Shown here: positions 15,070 to 23,529 of the stretch, in pieces
Numbering within the stretch: position 1 is the stretch's first letter
How the letters are laid out: every line of letters begins with the position of its first letter
Notes under the pieces: generated by a model
The model's database searches: none
What the model saw: only the letters and a program-made list of their open reading frames with translations
What the model was told of the DNA's origin: nothing
Made by a program: the position numbers and the translations under genes
From: UMGS1851 sp900555605
Lineage (GTDB): Bacteria; Bacillota; Clostridia; UBA1212; UBA1255
DNA: 30,652 nt
NCBI GenBank assembly: GCA_902472555.1
Contig: CABROF010000018.1
Span: 1-30,652, forward strand
Direction: 5' to 3'

Positions 15070-15098
15070 ATTTTATACCTATTATGGTAAAATATCAA
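15070..15098 (-). promoter_or_regulatory. pgk-tpi promoter
   Basis: On the minus strand TTGATA (15098-15093), a 17-base spacer and TAAAAT (15075-15070), just after the gpsA stop codon. It gives a leader of about 120 bases before ATG 14944, in which I see no recognisable riboswitch. Confidence 0.75.
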
Positions 15099-15106
15099 CC
15101 TTTAAT

Positions 15107-16072
15107 TCAGAATTCAAACTTATTTTCACGGTCGAACATGCCCATCATGGCGCTTTTCGGATCCACCTTTTCAAACAGAACCTCATAAACTGCTCTTGAA
15201 ATGGGCAGCTCGATTCCATACGCCTCGGAAAGCCGCAGCATAGCCTTCGAGGTATCCACGCCCTCAGCCAGCTTTGACATGCCGATTCCTTTGATAAAAT
15301 TCTCGCCGTACATGCGGTTATGACTGAATTCCGAAAAGAGCGTCGCCTGATAGTCGCCTAAGTGGGAAAGTCCGTAAGCCGTCAGCTCATTACCGCCCAT
15401 GGCGCGCACCAGCCGTGAAACCTCCCGCGCGCCTCTTGCCATCAGGGCGCCCTTCAGTCCGGGGCAATCGAAGCCGTCCAGCATACCCGCCGCAATTCCC
15501 ATCACATTCTTTGCCGCGGCGCCCACCTCGCAGCCGATCAGATCCTGCCCGTAATAAAAACGGATCAGGCTGCTGTTGAGCTCCCCGACTAAAAACTTTG
15601 TCAGCTCGATGTCCTCTGACCCGATGATCATACAGCTGGGTCTTCCGGCATAAAAGTCCTGTACATGTCCGGGCCCGACCCAGATGGCCACTCTGCTTCC
15701 CGGAGAAACCTCCTCATGGAAAATCTGTGTCAGCCGCTTTCCTGTTTCGCTCTCCAGGCCTTTCATGCAAAGGATAAACACTTTACCCCTCACATCGGCC
15801 CGTTTTACCAGATCCTTCAGAAAACCGCGGAATTGCTGGGCGCCGATGGAGACCACTACATATTTGGATTTGTCCAAGGCATACAGAAGATCATCTGTCA
15901 GCTCGATGGAATCCGGAAGCATAATATAATCATTCCGGCGCTCCGCCGCAAAACGCTGATAATCCGGAGAATCCGCCAATCCGTACAGCGTCACGCTGTG
16001 GCCTTTCACTGCGGCGCAGTACCAAGCAATGCAGCTCCCCCATCTTCCCGTACCGACTACTGTTATATTCAT
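15107..16072 (-). CDS. gpsA: NAD(P)-dependent glycerol-3-phosphate dehydrogenase, diverged
   Basis: GpsA reduces dihydroxyacetone phosphate to sn-glycerol-3-phosphate, the backbone of phospholipids. The 321-residue protein opens with the Rossmann loop VVGTGRWGSCIA (GxGxxG, residues 7-12), has the conserved CMKGLE (Lys104) and the catalytic Lys188 in AAAKNVMGIAAG. It ends with the helical C-terminal domain (GDYQATLFSEFSHNR near 249-263). Where most GpsA proteins have SGPSFA.E it has VGPGHVQDF (132-140), and the C-terminal motif usually beginning GDLVLT is GDYQAT. It therefore belongs to a side branch. ATG 16072 is preceded by AAAGGATAGGG. It lies 126 bases after the DUF2156 gene and just before the pgk-tpi promoter. 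Its substrate is the very triose phosphate that TIM interconverts. Activity on another sugar phosphate cannot be excluded. Confidence 0.88.
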   Translation of the reverse strand: MNITVVGTGRWGSCIAWYCAAVKGHSVTLYGLADSPDYQRFAAERRNDYIMLPDSIELTDDLLYALDKSKYVVVSIGAQQFRGFLKDLVKRADVRGKVFILCMKGLESETGKRLTQIFHEEVSPGSRVAIWVGPGHVQDFYAGRPSCMIIGSEDIELTKFLVGELNSSLIRFYYGQDLIGCEVGAAAKNVMGIAAGMLDGFDCPGLKGALMARGAREVSRLVRAMGGNELTAYGLSHLGDYQATLFSEFSHNRMYGENFIKGIGMSKLAEGVDTSKAMLRLSEAYGIELPISRAVYEVLFEKVDPKSAMMGMFDRENKFEF

Positions 16073-16198
16073 TTCTTTTCCCTATCCTTTCTATGCACAC
16101 CGCGCACACCGTTATTGTTTCATGCTTTCCGTCTTTTTCCGCGGCAACCCGCATACGCGGCCGGCTGCCGTACACAGCGGAAAGCGCATAAGTACACG

Positions 16199-17224
16199 TC
16201 AGAAATCACGTATGGTGACAAAATATTTATATAACATTTCATGCGGCCTGTATGACAGCTTCGATTGCCGCAGACCTTCGTCACCTTCATCCTCCTCCCG
16301 GTTTACATAAACTGCCTGACCCGCCAAGCTGCCGGGAAAACGGCTGGCAATCATCTGATAAGCCCCCTGGTACTGCGTCAGCGCTTTCTCCACGTGTACG
16401 TAAAGCGTATCGCCCATCAGCTCTCCGAATGCAAATGCGACGATCTCCTTTCCCACATACAAGGCCCCGCCCGTCAATCCGAGCTGCTCGAACAGCGGCA
16501 GGATTTCACTGATCCGCAGCTTTTCCTCTGCCGCCATTCTATCGAGCCAGGCCTTCCGGTGGTTCTGCTCCCCGGCATCCGGTCCAATCCCGTTGGAATT
16601 GTACGTCCCGCAGCCCATCGCATCGTCTGCTGCAGCTTCGGCCGGAGCACGCGGGATGAAATCGGGTCCGTCCATCTGATCAATAAAATGCAGATTCCAA
16701 AAGCGGATAACCGCTTGCAGGTTGTCCGCTGTAATGGCCTCATAATGATGGTCCGGATAAGTGCGCTGAAAGCTGTTCATATGGTTTCGCGGGCCATGAA
16801 GCTTTTTTCCTCTCATCCCGCCCAATGCCTCCGCCAGATATACATAATCCGAGCGGTCATAATTCATTTCACAAGACATCTGCGAGCCATACCGCTCTCG
16901 CAGAAAGGCGGCTGCCGGTTCCGGTACATTACACAGCCGCAGCGTGCCATCCTCCTCCGGCTTAAGCCGCACGTATTCCCTCAGCGCCGACAATGCATCC
17001 TGCACAGATCCGGTCCCCACCGGAAACGCATAGCAATGCGCTTGTCCGTAAAGCTGCGACTGCAAAAATAAGAATTGGTTCTGCAGCGCATATTTTGTAT
17101 TAAAAAAAGAACGCCACATAAAAATCCCGGCAGGCGTATAGTCGCATGTCCGATACGGCTGCGCAGCTAAATACGGCCGCATTCGGATAATTGCTTCCAT
17201 ATCTATTTTTTCGAATTTCAGCAC
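16199..17224 (-). CDS. DUF2156 protein, related to the phosphatidylglycerol lysyltransferase catalytic domain
   Basis: The 341-residue protein has the two GNAT-like halves of the DUF2156/LPG_synthase_C family. Landmarks are CDYTPAGIFMWRSFF (about 27-41), YDRSDYVYLAEAL..MRGKKLHGPRNHMN (about 121-149), and LGLTGGALYVGKEIVAFAFGE (near 249-269). Family members include the aminoacyl-tRNA-dependent domain of MprF; free-standing forms like this have no proven substrate. It lacks the MprF membrane helices. A stretch of about 40 small and polar residues (about 191-228) looks like an insert or flexible linker between the halves. The start is GTG 17224 with AGGAAG 7 bases upstream. Its promoter is at 17278-17306. 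gpsA follows, which fits a role near membrane lipids but does not prove it. Confidence 0.9.
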   Translation of the reverse strand: MLKFEKIDMEAIIRMRPYLAAQPYRTCDYTPAGIFMWRSFFNTKYALQNQFLFLQSQLYGQAHCYAFPVGTGSVQDALSALREYVRLKPEEDGTLRLCNVPEPAAAFLRERYGSQMSCEMNYDRSDYVYLAEALGGMRGKKLHGPRNHMNSFQRTYPDHHYEAITADNLQAVIRFWNLHFIDQMDGPDFIPRAPAEAAADDAMGCGTYNSNGIGPDAGEQNHRKAWLDRMAAEEKLRISEILPLFEQLGLTGGALYVGKEIVAFAFGELMGDTLYVHVEKALTQYQGAYQMIASRFPGSLAGQAVYVNREEDEGDEGLRQSKLSYRPHEMLYKYFVTIRDF

Positions 17225-17277
17225 ACAACAACTTCCTTCACATCGCTTTGTTGTACCAAGGTTTCCCTATCCTGCCC

Positions 17278-17306
17278 ATGATACCACGTTCGGCCGGCTC
17301 CTGCAA
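17278..17306 (-). promoter_or_regulatory. Promoter of the DUF2156 gene (and probably gpsA)
   Basis: On the minus strand TTGCAG (17306-17301), a 17-base spacer and TATCAT (17283-17278), 53 bases before GTG 17224. No comparable promoter was found between the DUF2156 gene and gpsA. Confidence 0.65.
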
Positions 17307-17350
17307 CCGCCATATAGATTTATCAGAGGACGCTCCCCGGAACGGCAGGG

Positions 17351-18235
17351 CTAAAAATACGCCTCGATTTCATACGGCCCCGCAAGGATCTCGCGGTCCA
17401 CATATAAGGTTCCGTCCATCCTGGTAAAATGGGCCCATTTTACCAGTGCCGCCATGCCGTTTTCCAATTCCACCGCCGTGATACAGCGCGGATGGACACA
17501 GCTTCCGTCATTGAAATACAGGGATTCCCCGGGCGGGGGCAAAGCCGGCTTGTGCGTATGCCCTGCAATCAGCATGCACTGATTTTGCGCCGACCAATCG
17601 GACAGGCACTGATGTACACGGCTTTTTTTATGATAATTTTTCCCCGGATCCGTAGGATCATTTATGCCGGACAGTTCTAAAGGACGCCATAAATAACGAA
17701 CCAGAAAACGGGCCAGACGCCATAAGCGGTAGTTCAGAAAGTCAGCCTGATGGCCGTGCGTCAGAAGAATTTCCCGTCCTGTCCGCCGGTGGCGCAGCTT
17801 CAGGCTTTCATGGATCGCAATATCCGGAAACAGCGCCTTTTTTGTCTGCTCGAATTCATCCTCCACCACGGCATAGCTTTTATAGATACTTTTGCTTTTT
17901 TTGGCCATATCATGATTTCCGTAAAGCATATAAAGACGCCCCTCCCGGTAAAATCGGGCCATAAGGCTGAAAATATCGCTGTGCATAGTAACAATATCAC
18001 AGAGACATTTATTTTCCCATAGCTCGTCGCCGTCCCCGAGTTCAAAATACGTAAAGCCTTTGATATAATAGTGACGCAGGGCGGCATAACATAAATTCTG
18101 GTTACGTGCAAAATTGTCGGCCCAGCTGCCGTCCCCGCGGTGACAGTCGCTCATAAACACAAGCCGCGATGTGTCATCAAAGGGAATTTCCGGCGCCGTT
18201 TGATAAACCCGATCCAGTCTTTTTTGAATCGTCAT
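17351..18235 (-). CDS. Calcineurin-like metallophosphoesterase
   Basis: The 294-residue protein carries all motifs of the two-metal phosphoesterase fold: SDCHRGDG (Asp30, His32), ELGDGDE (Asp68), YGNHDM (Asn107, His108), LLTHGHQ and AGHTHKP. There is no signal peptide or membrane helix, so it should be cytosolic. The arrangement, with a substrate-specific insert between GNHD and THGHQ, is closest to the LpxH-like/serine-threonine-phosphatase-named proteins common in Clostridia, whose natural substrates are mostly unknown. ATG 18235 has a GGAAAGG about 13 bases upstream and TTGGTGA nearer. It lies 48 bases after the DUF4474 gene and is probably co-transcribed with it. The next gene downstream has its own promoter. 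Confidence 0.93.
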   Translation of the reverse strand: MTIQKRLDRVYQTAPEIPFDDTSRLVFMSDCHRGDGSWADNFARNQNLCYAALRHYYIKGFTYFELGDGDELWENKCLCDIVTMHSDIFSLMARFYREGRLYMLYGNHDMAKKSKSIYKSYAVVEDEFEQTKKALFPDIAIHESLKLRHRRTGREILLTHGHQADFLNYRLWRLARFLVRYLWRPLELSGINDPTDPGKNYHKKSRVHQCLSDWSAQNQCMLIAGHTHKPALPPPGESLYFNDGSCVHPRCITAVELENGMAALVKWAHFTRMDGTLYVDREILAGPYEIEAYF

Positions 18236-18283
18236 AAAATCACCAAGCCTTTCCGTCCGAAAGCAGTCGTAAAAAGCGCTTCT

Positions 18284-19270
18284 TCATGCGAGATCTCCCG
18301 AAACGCCGCGGCTGCCGTTTTTTCCATTGTAAAGCGTTTTCACCTTACAGAACCGCAGAGTCTGTTCATACAACGCCGGATTCTGTTTGCGTACCTTCCA
18401 CAATTGTTCCGCAATGGTTCCGTCCGTTCCCGCGGCAAGCCGAAACGTTTCGCAAAGTTTACGGTTTTTCTCCTGCGCAAGCCTGTCAGAAGCAGGCGTT
18501 CTTGTATTGGGCTGCGGCTGCTTCGGCGCACGGAAACATAGGGATACCGTATTCCGGTATACGCGGTAATCCGCAGCCTGATATCCGGCCTTTTCCAAGC
18601 CTTTGATAAATGCGGCCCGCATTTCCGGGTTTTTCAGCCGCACGGAAAGGTCCATCGTAAGGGCGGCGGGCTCTGAGAATTCTCCGACCAAAAAACCTGT
18701 CAGCCACCAATGCCGCTGCTTTCTTCTAAATAAAATCTGCCCGTTCCGGCGCACCACGCAGCACATTTTCAGCATATCGCGGTCCTCTGCGCTGTGATAA
18801 AACAGTGTTTCCGGCCGCGCTCCGTCCTCCTGCGTATAATAAACGCCCATCTCAGCGCCGGTGGTCATGCCGTATTGGCCCTTCCAAAATTCAATCAGCC
18901 ATTGCCGGTCGTCATACGTAAAATAAATGGGCTCGCAGTCAATGATCATGCCCAGCGGCGCCGCTGCCTCATCATATAGGCGGCAATAGCCGAATCTGCG
19001 CTGCCATGCCGTAATTTTAGAATAAAAGATGTTTTGGGAATAATCTAATTGAAATCCGGCCTGATTCGCCATTTCTTTTACCGCCATGCCCGGAAGCCTG
19101 CCCGGAATGTGTATACCGCGGAGCGCCTCAAAGAGATCTTTCTCGATTCCATTCAATATCACATTGATCCGCAGTCTTCTGGAAAGCAGTTTGATCAGGC
19201 ACAGCACGCCGGCCATCAGTACGGCGGGGCCCGGCGCGGCCCGGACGGTGAAAATAATATTTAACAGCAT
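18284..19270 (-). CDS. DUF4474 domain protein, N-terminal membrane anchor
   Basis: The 328-residue protein starts with one hydrophobic segment (about 1-29), followed by a basic patch (KLLSRRLR). The DUF4474 core covers about residues 65-275: FQLDYSQNIFYSKITAWQRR, then GYCRLYDEAAAPLGMIIDCE, FTYDDRQWLIEFWKGQYGMT and, further on, WWLTGFLVGEFSEPAALTM. The function of this family is unknown. The C terminus (about 276-328) is basic and polar. ATG 19270 is preferred because AGGTGA lies 8 bases upstream; ATGs at 19294 and 19345 are in frame but lack a ribosome site, and the last would cover the divergent promoter. It may share a transcript with the metallophosphoesterase 48 bases downstream. It is divergent from the 288-aa unknown gene. 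Confidence 0.85.
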   Translation of the reverse strand: MLLNIIFTVRAAPGPAVLMAGVLCLIKLLSRRLRINVILNGIEKDLFEALRGIHIPGRLPGMAVKEMANQAGFQLDYSQNIFYSKITAWQRRFGYCRLYDEAAAPLGMIIDCEPIYFTYDDRQWLIEFWKGQYGMTTGAEMGVYYTQEDGARPETLFYHSAEDRDMLKMCCVVRRNGQILFRRKQRHWWLTGFLVGEFSEPAALTMDLSVRLKNPEMRAAFIKGLEKAGYQAADYRVYRNTVSLCFRAPKQPQPNTRTPASDRLAQEKNRKLCETFRLAAGTDGTIAEQLWKVRKQNPALYEQTLRFCKVKTLYNGKNGSRGVSGDLA

Positions 19271-19334
19271 GGGGATGTTCACCTGCTTTTGCATATAAGA
19301 TACGTTACTATCATATTCCGCAGATCGAAAACAG

Positions 19335-19363
19335 TTGAATTTCATGCTTCGCTTTAGTATAAT
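19335..19363 (+). promoter_or_regulatory. Promoter of the 288-aa unknown gene
   Basis: TTGAAT (19335-19340), a 17-base spacer and a perfect TATAAT (19358-19363), 32 bases before ATG 19396, which has AAGGGAGA as ribosome site. Confidence 0.85.
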
Positions 19364-19395
19364 TGCGGCATGTATTCTGAAAGGGAGATTCGTCT

Positions 19396-20262
19396 ATGCT
19401 GCATCAGGTCTATATTGCCAATATCAAAAATATAATTGATTCTTATGGAGAAAACGCGCCGCGGTGGCAGAATGAAAGCTTTGTGCTGCAGGTCTCGGCG
19501 GGAAAGGGCAGCGCGGCGGAGGGCTGGCATTTTACTGTACGGAACGGGAACTGGACCTTTCATACCGGCCTTTATCAGGGTGAAATTTTTATTGATTGGA
19601 ACGATGAATATAAGTACAAGGATAAAAGCAAAAAACAAATCGAGCAGGAAACCACGCCTGACTGTGAAATTCATTTCCGCACCCGGAAGGATTTGGACCG
19701 CTGGGCCGAGGCAGCGGCAAATACTTCTGCAGATAAAATAAAAGCGCCGAAAGCAAAGGGCCGCCTGAACGCCGCGGAGAAAAGATGCTTTCAGCAATTG
19801 CTCTGCGACGCATACCATCTGCAAATGAGCACGTTTCTCACAGACAGGGAAAAGGAAACTGCCGCGCGCCTGCTGCTTTATATCCTGCCGTCAGCCATAA
19901 ATATCTGCGGAAAGGAAGGAGACCGGGATATCATAAATTTCATGGACGGCAGCAGAAGATCCTATGCGTTTGAAGTAAAAAACCTGCCCGCCTGCTCCGC
20001 CTGGCTGACCGTTGCGGGCGGAAAAGGAAAAATCACTTCCGGTCAGGGAACAAAGCTGCCCATTTATTTTTCACTGGCATTTGATTCTCCGGACGAGGCT
20101 ATTTTCTATTTTCACGGAACAGAGGATTTTCGCACGGAAATCAACCGAAAGGCCATTCACTTCTGCGGCGCAGATGCCTATGCGCTCCGAGATCAAAGCA
20201 GAATCGAAGCCGAACGATATGCATTTGAGCAGATGATCCGGCATGTCTTCCGGGTAATCTGA
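19396..20262 (+). CDS. Unknown protein (288 aa), cytosolic
   Basis: I do not recognise a family. The protein has no signal peptide or membrane helix. Its first 110 residues have a beta-rich pattern with many aromatics (WHFTVRNGNWTFHTGLYQGEIFIDW) and end in CEIHFRTRKDLDRWAEAA, which looks like a small sensor or binding fold. A basic linker with KAPKAKGRLNAAEK (about 116-130) leads to a helical part (about 130-175) and a second beta-rich part. ATG 19396 has AAGGGAGA 8 bases upstream and a consensus promoter, so it is very likely expressed alone. It is divergent from the DUF4474 gene and ends 16 bases from the convergent solute-binding protein gene. Its codon use looks like that of its neighbours. 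Confidence 0.85.
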   Translation: MLHQVYIANIKNIIDSYGENAPRWQNESFVLQVSAGKGSAAEGWHFTVRNGNWTFHTGLYQGEIFIDWNDEYKYKDKSKKQIEQETTPDCEIHFRTRKDLDRWAEAAANTSADKIKAPKAKGRLNAAEKRCFQQLLCDAYHLQMSTFLTDREKETAARLLLYILPSAINICGKEGDRDIINFMDGSRRSYAFEVKNLPACSAWLTVAGGKGKITSGQGTKLPIYFSLAFDSPDEAIFYFHGTEDFRTEINRKAIHFCGADAYALRDQSRIEAERYAFEQMIRHVFRVI

Positions 20263-20278
20263 CGGCTGCTTTTATGTG

Positions 20279-21730
20279 CTAATAACGCTCCATAATTTCC
20301 GCAACCGCATGATACCATTCCAGAAACGCTTTCTCTGTGTGGACTTTCTGAAACGCGCGCTCAGGACTCAGACCTTCTTCGATGTATGTCAGATACTGGT
20401 ATCTCCCCTGCTGGGCAAGCGAGATCAGCGTTTCCTCCATTTCCTGTTTAAAGGCTGCGCTGTCAGGAAAACCGACGGGTGAATACGGACGGTTATAAAA
20501 CACCTGATCATACGCGATGGAAACAGCATATGCCATATTCCGCTCTGTCAAATCCGTACTGTCCGCATAATCACGCACCATCGCATCCCTCTGCGCTCCG
20601 ATCAGCAGCTCTGTCAGCGGCGGCAGAGAACAATCCACCATGCAGAAGGACAGCAGATCTTCGTTGTGACAGAGCCAATTCAGGAAATCATAAGAAGCCT
20701 CGTCCATCTTTTTTGTACCGGAAAGCACGATAACACCGTTTCCTGTCTGCGGTACCACATTGCGGTCTGTTGTATAGGTAGGATACTGGCTGACCATGAG
20801 CTCTGTCAGCTGATATTGGTTATGCATACGATCCATATATCGTTTTGGAAATTGGGTTATGCTGCTGGTAGACCCGATATAGCATAAAACCTCTCCGTAT
20901 TCCACCTGATCGCAGCAGCTCTGCCTGCTGAGGGATATCTCGCCCTTTACCACGCAGGGATAATAAAAATTCCATATTTGGCGCAGAGACTCTTGATTCA
21001 AGTTTAGTTTAATCTCCTTGTGTCCAGCTTGAATCAGAGACGGCATCAGCTGTTCGGATATCGTGAATAAAAAGCTCTCCACAGATTCGATGGCCATCAA
21101 AGGAAGTCCGTCGCCCGGGGTCTGGGGCGTAAGGCTATCCGTCCAAGTATAAAAGACAGAGGCCATAGCCGCAAGGTCTGTCCACGTCTTAAGGCCTCTT
21201 GCCGTAATTTCGGGATTTGCCGCAATAAATTCGTTCCAAAGCGTTTTATTAATAAATACAAGCTCTGTCGTTTTTGTCAGCGGAAAAATCACCGTATCGC
21301 CGTCGGAGGTAAAACGGCCTCCGTCCAAAAAACCGTCCACATACTCCTCTAAAACAGAATCAGACAAAAACATCTCCGCCGAAGCCGTGACCCCGAATCG
21401 ATGCGCCGTATATGCCGCGTCCTCGGAAACGGTGATCATATTCGGAAGCTCCGAGGCATCAAGATTCTTCCATATGCTTTTCTCCAGCCGATCGGACAGT
21501 TGATCCAAAGAACCGCGGTATTGCGCAACGACGCGATATCCCTTTTCCGCGCCCTCCGTGGCATTATAGGTATCCACCAATTCCTGCAGAATCACGCCCT
21601 GTTCGCCTTCATAGCAATGCCAGAAGCGCACAGTCACCGGTTCACCGTCAATCGCTGAAAATGCAAGGACGGCGACAATTACCAGAAAAGCAATGAAACA
21701 GAGAATTGCATACTTATAGCAACTGCGCAT
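20279..21730 (-). CDS. Extracellular solute-binding protein, membrane-anchored
   Basis: The 483-residue protein resembles family 1 (sugar-type) ABC solute-binding proteins: VTVRFWHCYEGEQGVILQELVDTYN near the N terminus, PNMITVSEDAAYTAHRFG, DTVIFPLTKTTELVFINKTLW (hinge region), and GNGVIVLSGTKKMDEASYDFLNWL near residue 360. The N terminus has a hydrophobic helix (about 8-26) without a lipobox Cys, so it is either a helix-anchored or a cleaved secreted protein instead of a lipoprotein, which is unusual in Firmicutes. No ABC permease or ATPase gene lies nearby. ATG 21730 is preferred over TTG 21739 because AGGGTG is then about 10 bases upstream. Its promoter is at 21757-21784. It follows the GH123-like gene by 140 bases and may supply sugars released by it. 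Confidence 0.85.
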   Translation of the reverse strand: MRSCYKYAILCFIAFLVIVAVLAFSAIDGEPVTVRFWHCYEGEQGVILQELVDTYNATEGAEKGYRVVAQYRGSLDQLSDRLEKSIWKNLDASELPNMITVSEDAAYTAHRFGVTASAEMFLSDSVLEEYVDGFLDGGRFTSDGDTVIFPLTKTTELVFINKTLWNEFIAANPEITARGLKTWTDLAAMASVFYTWTDSLTPQTPGDGLPLMAIESVESFLFTISEQLMPSLIQAGHKEIKLNLNQESLRQIWNFYYPCVVKGEISLSRQSCCDQVEYGEVLCYIGSTSSITQFPKRYMDRMHNQYQLTELMVSQYPTYTTDRNVVPQTGNGVIVLSGTKKMDEASYDFLNWLCHNEDLLSFCMVDCSLPPLTELLIGAQRDAMVRDYADSTDLTERNMAYAVSIAYDQVFYNRPYSPVGFPDSAAFKQEMEETLISLAQQGRYQYLTYIEEGLSPERAFQKVHTEKAFLEWYHAVAEIMERY

Positions 21731-21756
21731 ATGAAGCAAACACCCTTTATAAATAG

Positions 21757-21784
21757 AGTATATCTATTATACCACCGGTGTCAA
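21757..21784 (-). promoter_or_regulatory. Promoter of the solute-binding protein gene
   Basis: On the minus strand a perfect TTGACA (21784-21779), a 16-base spacer and TATACT (21762-21757), 27 bases before ATG 21730. A second TATAAT lies within the spacer but is too close to the -35 to pair with it. Confidence 0.75.
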
Positions 21785-21870
21785 TAGCAATTATCAAAAA
21801 ACACCGGCTATCAGGTAAATAAAGCATGACATGTTTATTGCCTCACCGCAGACCGCCGCAGTCCTATGCC

Positions 21871-23427
21871 TCAGTCGGCGCCTGCCACAGCGCGGCTGGC
21901 CAGCTCCAGGAGGCGGATTGCTGCCTGTGCAACCTGTTCCGGATCCTCCGTAAAGTCCCGAAAGCTTCTGGCAAGCGAGGAAGCCAGCGCTTTTGCTTCT
22001 TCGGGAAATTTCTTTTCCGCGATCTTCAGCAGCTCATATTCATAAATGCCGTCCCGCGTTGCGAATAAGCGTACGGATTTTTTCAGGCCGCCCTTTTCCG
22101 TGTCCGGATATACAATAAACCCGTCTCCTTTAAACCGGGAGGTTTTGTCCATTCCATACTCCGGCACCAGCCAATAGGCAAATCCCCAGTGCAGAAAACC
22201 TGTTATCTCCTGGGTGTAGCACGCCCAAGTCATCAGCCGGCTGTATACATGGGGCTGGTCGATAAATTTATTCAGGAACCAAGACTCTTCCGGATAACAG
22301 CATGAATATACCCAAACCTCGTCCCCGTCCTTCTGTCTCTGTCTGTAAAAATCAGGATCTTCATCATATACATTGATCCGCGGAATATACTGATCGCAAT
22401 ATGATTTCAGTTCCACAGCGATTTGGTGGGTATCCAGAGGCTCCCCGCAGACTATGCCGGGCATGTAATGGCGGCACTGTTCTCTGGCCCAAATCCAGCA
22501 TTTCGTATGATGCGGTTCATCCTGCAGGCGCATTTTAAGCATGGACACCCAGCCGTTTTCACAAAAGAACGCATATAAGCCGCCATAAATGGCACGTGCC
22601 CAGGAATCTGCCTCCGGTGTTCCGATTCGGAGCTGGATTTCTCCGCCATTTTCATCAAATGCCGGAATGGTATCGCCGTCTACAGGCTGAATCATACTGC
22701 CGCAGCAGATCCATTTTATCTCCATGTGCGAGAGCATGAATCTGAGATATTCGCCCAGCCGATTCCAATTCAGCGCCCATTCCGTCTCTGAGATCCGGCG
22801 GCTTCCGGCATCCTTCAGAAAGGGAAATACAAAAACATTCAGCACATTATTCCGCATCTCGGTCAGCATCTCCGCATAGGATTCCATCAGCTTCCACCAT
22901 TGCGGGCCGTATTTTGGAAAATACTGATCCCAGTATTCCAGTCCTCCTATAAAGTATTCCAATGAAAATGCGGCTTCTCTGCCGTTTGGAATACAAACCT
23001 CATGTACGGTCAGAGATACCGGAACCGTGTAGTCTCCCCGGCTCGTATGCACGCATACCCGGAACCCGCAGACCCCGCTTTTGGCTTCGGCGGAAACCGC
23101 CGCGCAGATCCAGATCGTCTGGGTAAAATGTGCGGGAACCGTCGCGGAAGCCGTCGGGGACAGCGGGTCCGGATACGGAATTCCGTCATTAAAGGTCATG
23201 TATTCCTGTATATAAGAACATACTGCGCCTTCCGGAAGAATCTCCGGATCCGTAAAGTTCTCAAAGGTAATGGCCGTTATACAGAAATCCGCAATCTCCC
23301 GCAGTGCAATCTGTCCCGAGGCAATCGCGTTTTTCCCGCTGTGCAGCGATAAAAAGGCCATGTCCGTCATTGCGGGCCTGGTATTGGTCATGATTCTTTT
23401 TGCTTTATCAGCACACCAAACATCCAT
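21871..23427 (-). CDS. GH123-like / DUF4091 glycoside hydrolase-type protein
   Basis: The 518-residue protein has an N-terminal beta-sandwich (about 1-150) with VPVSLTVHEVCIPN at its end, then a barrel-like domain. The DUF4091/GH123 hallmarks are YFIGGLEYWDQYFPKYG, LKMRLQDEPH with an Asp303-Glu304 pair, and the late WACYTQEITGFLHWGFAYW followed by GDGFIVYP. GH123 enzymes use an Asp-Glu dyad in substrate-assisted cleavage of N-acetylgalactosaminides, and the position of this pair fits. There is no signal peptide, so it should act inside the cell, or be exported by an unseen route. ATG 23427 was chosen over 23439 because AAAGGATGG lies 8 bases before it. The promoter is at 23502-23529. With the next gene (solute-binding protein) it suggests glycan use, but the substrate is not known. 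Confidence 0.85.
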   Translation of the reverse strand: MDVWCADKAKRIMTNTRPAMTDMAFLSLHSGKNAIASGQIALREIADFCITAITFENFTDPEILPEGAVCSYIQEYMTFNDGIPYPDPLSPTASATVPAHFTQTIWICAAVSAEAKSGVCGFRVCVHTSRGDYTVPVSLTVHEVCIPNGREAAFSLEYFIGGLEYWDQYFPKYGPQWWKLMESYAEMLTEMRNNVLNVFVFPFLKDAGSRRISETEWALNWNRLGEYLRFMLSHMEIKWICCGSMIQPVDGDTIPAFDENGGEIQLRIGTPEADSWARAIYGGLYAFFCENGWVSMLKMRLQDEPHHTKCWIWAREQCRHYMPGIVCGEPLDTHQIAVELKSYCDQYIPRINVYDEDPDFYRQRQKDGDEVWVYSCCYPEESWFLNKFIDQPHVYSRLMTWACYTQEITGFLHWGFAYWLVPEYGMDKTSRFKGDGFIVYPDTEKGGLKKSVRLFATRDGIYEYELLKIAEKKFPEEAKALASSLARSFRDFTEDPEQVAQAAIRLLELASRAVAGAD

Positions 23428-23501
23428 AGAAATTTCCATCCTTTCTCAAGCTCTGCATACTGAAAGGCAAAGCCGATTTTACAGTTTTTTCCCCTATCTG
23501 C

Positions 23502-23529
23502 ATTATACATAGAATTTTGGGTATGTCAA
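23502..23529 (-). promoter_or_regulatory. Promoter of the GH123-like gene
   Basis: On the minus strand a perfect TTGACA (23529-23524), a 16-base spacer and a perfect TATAAT (23507-23502), about 75 bases before ATG 23427. Confidence 0.88.
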
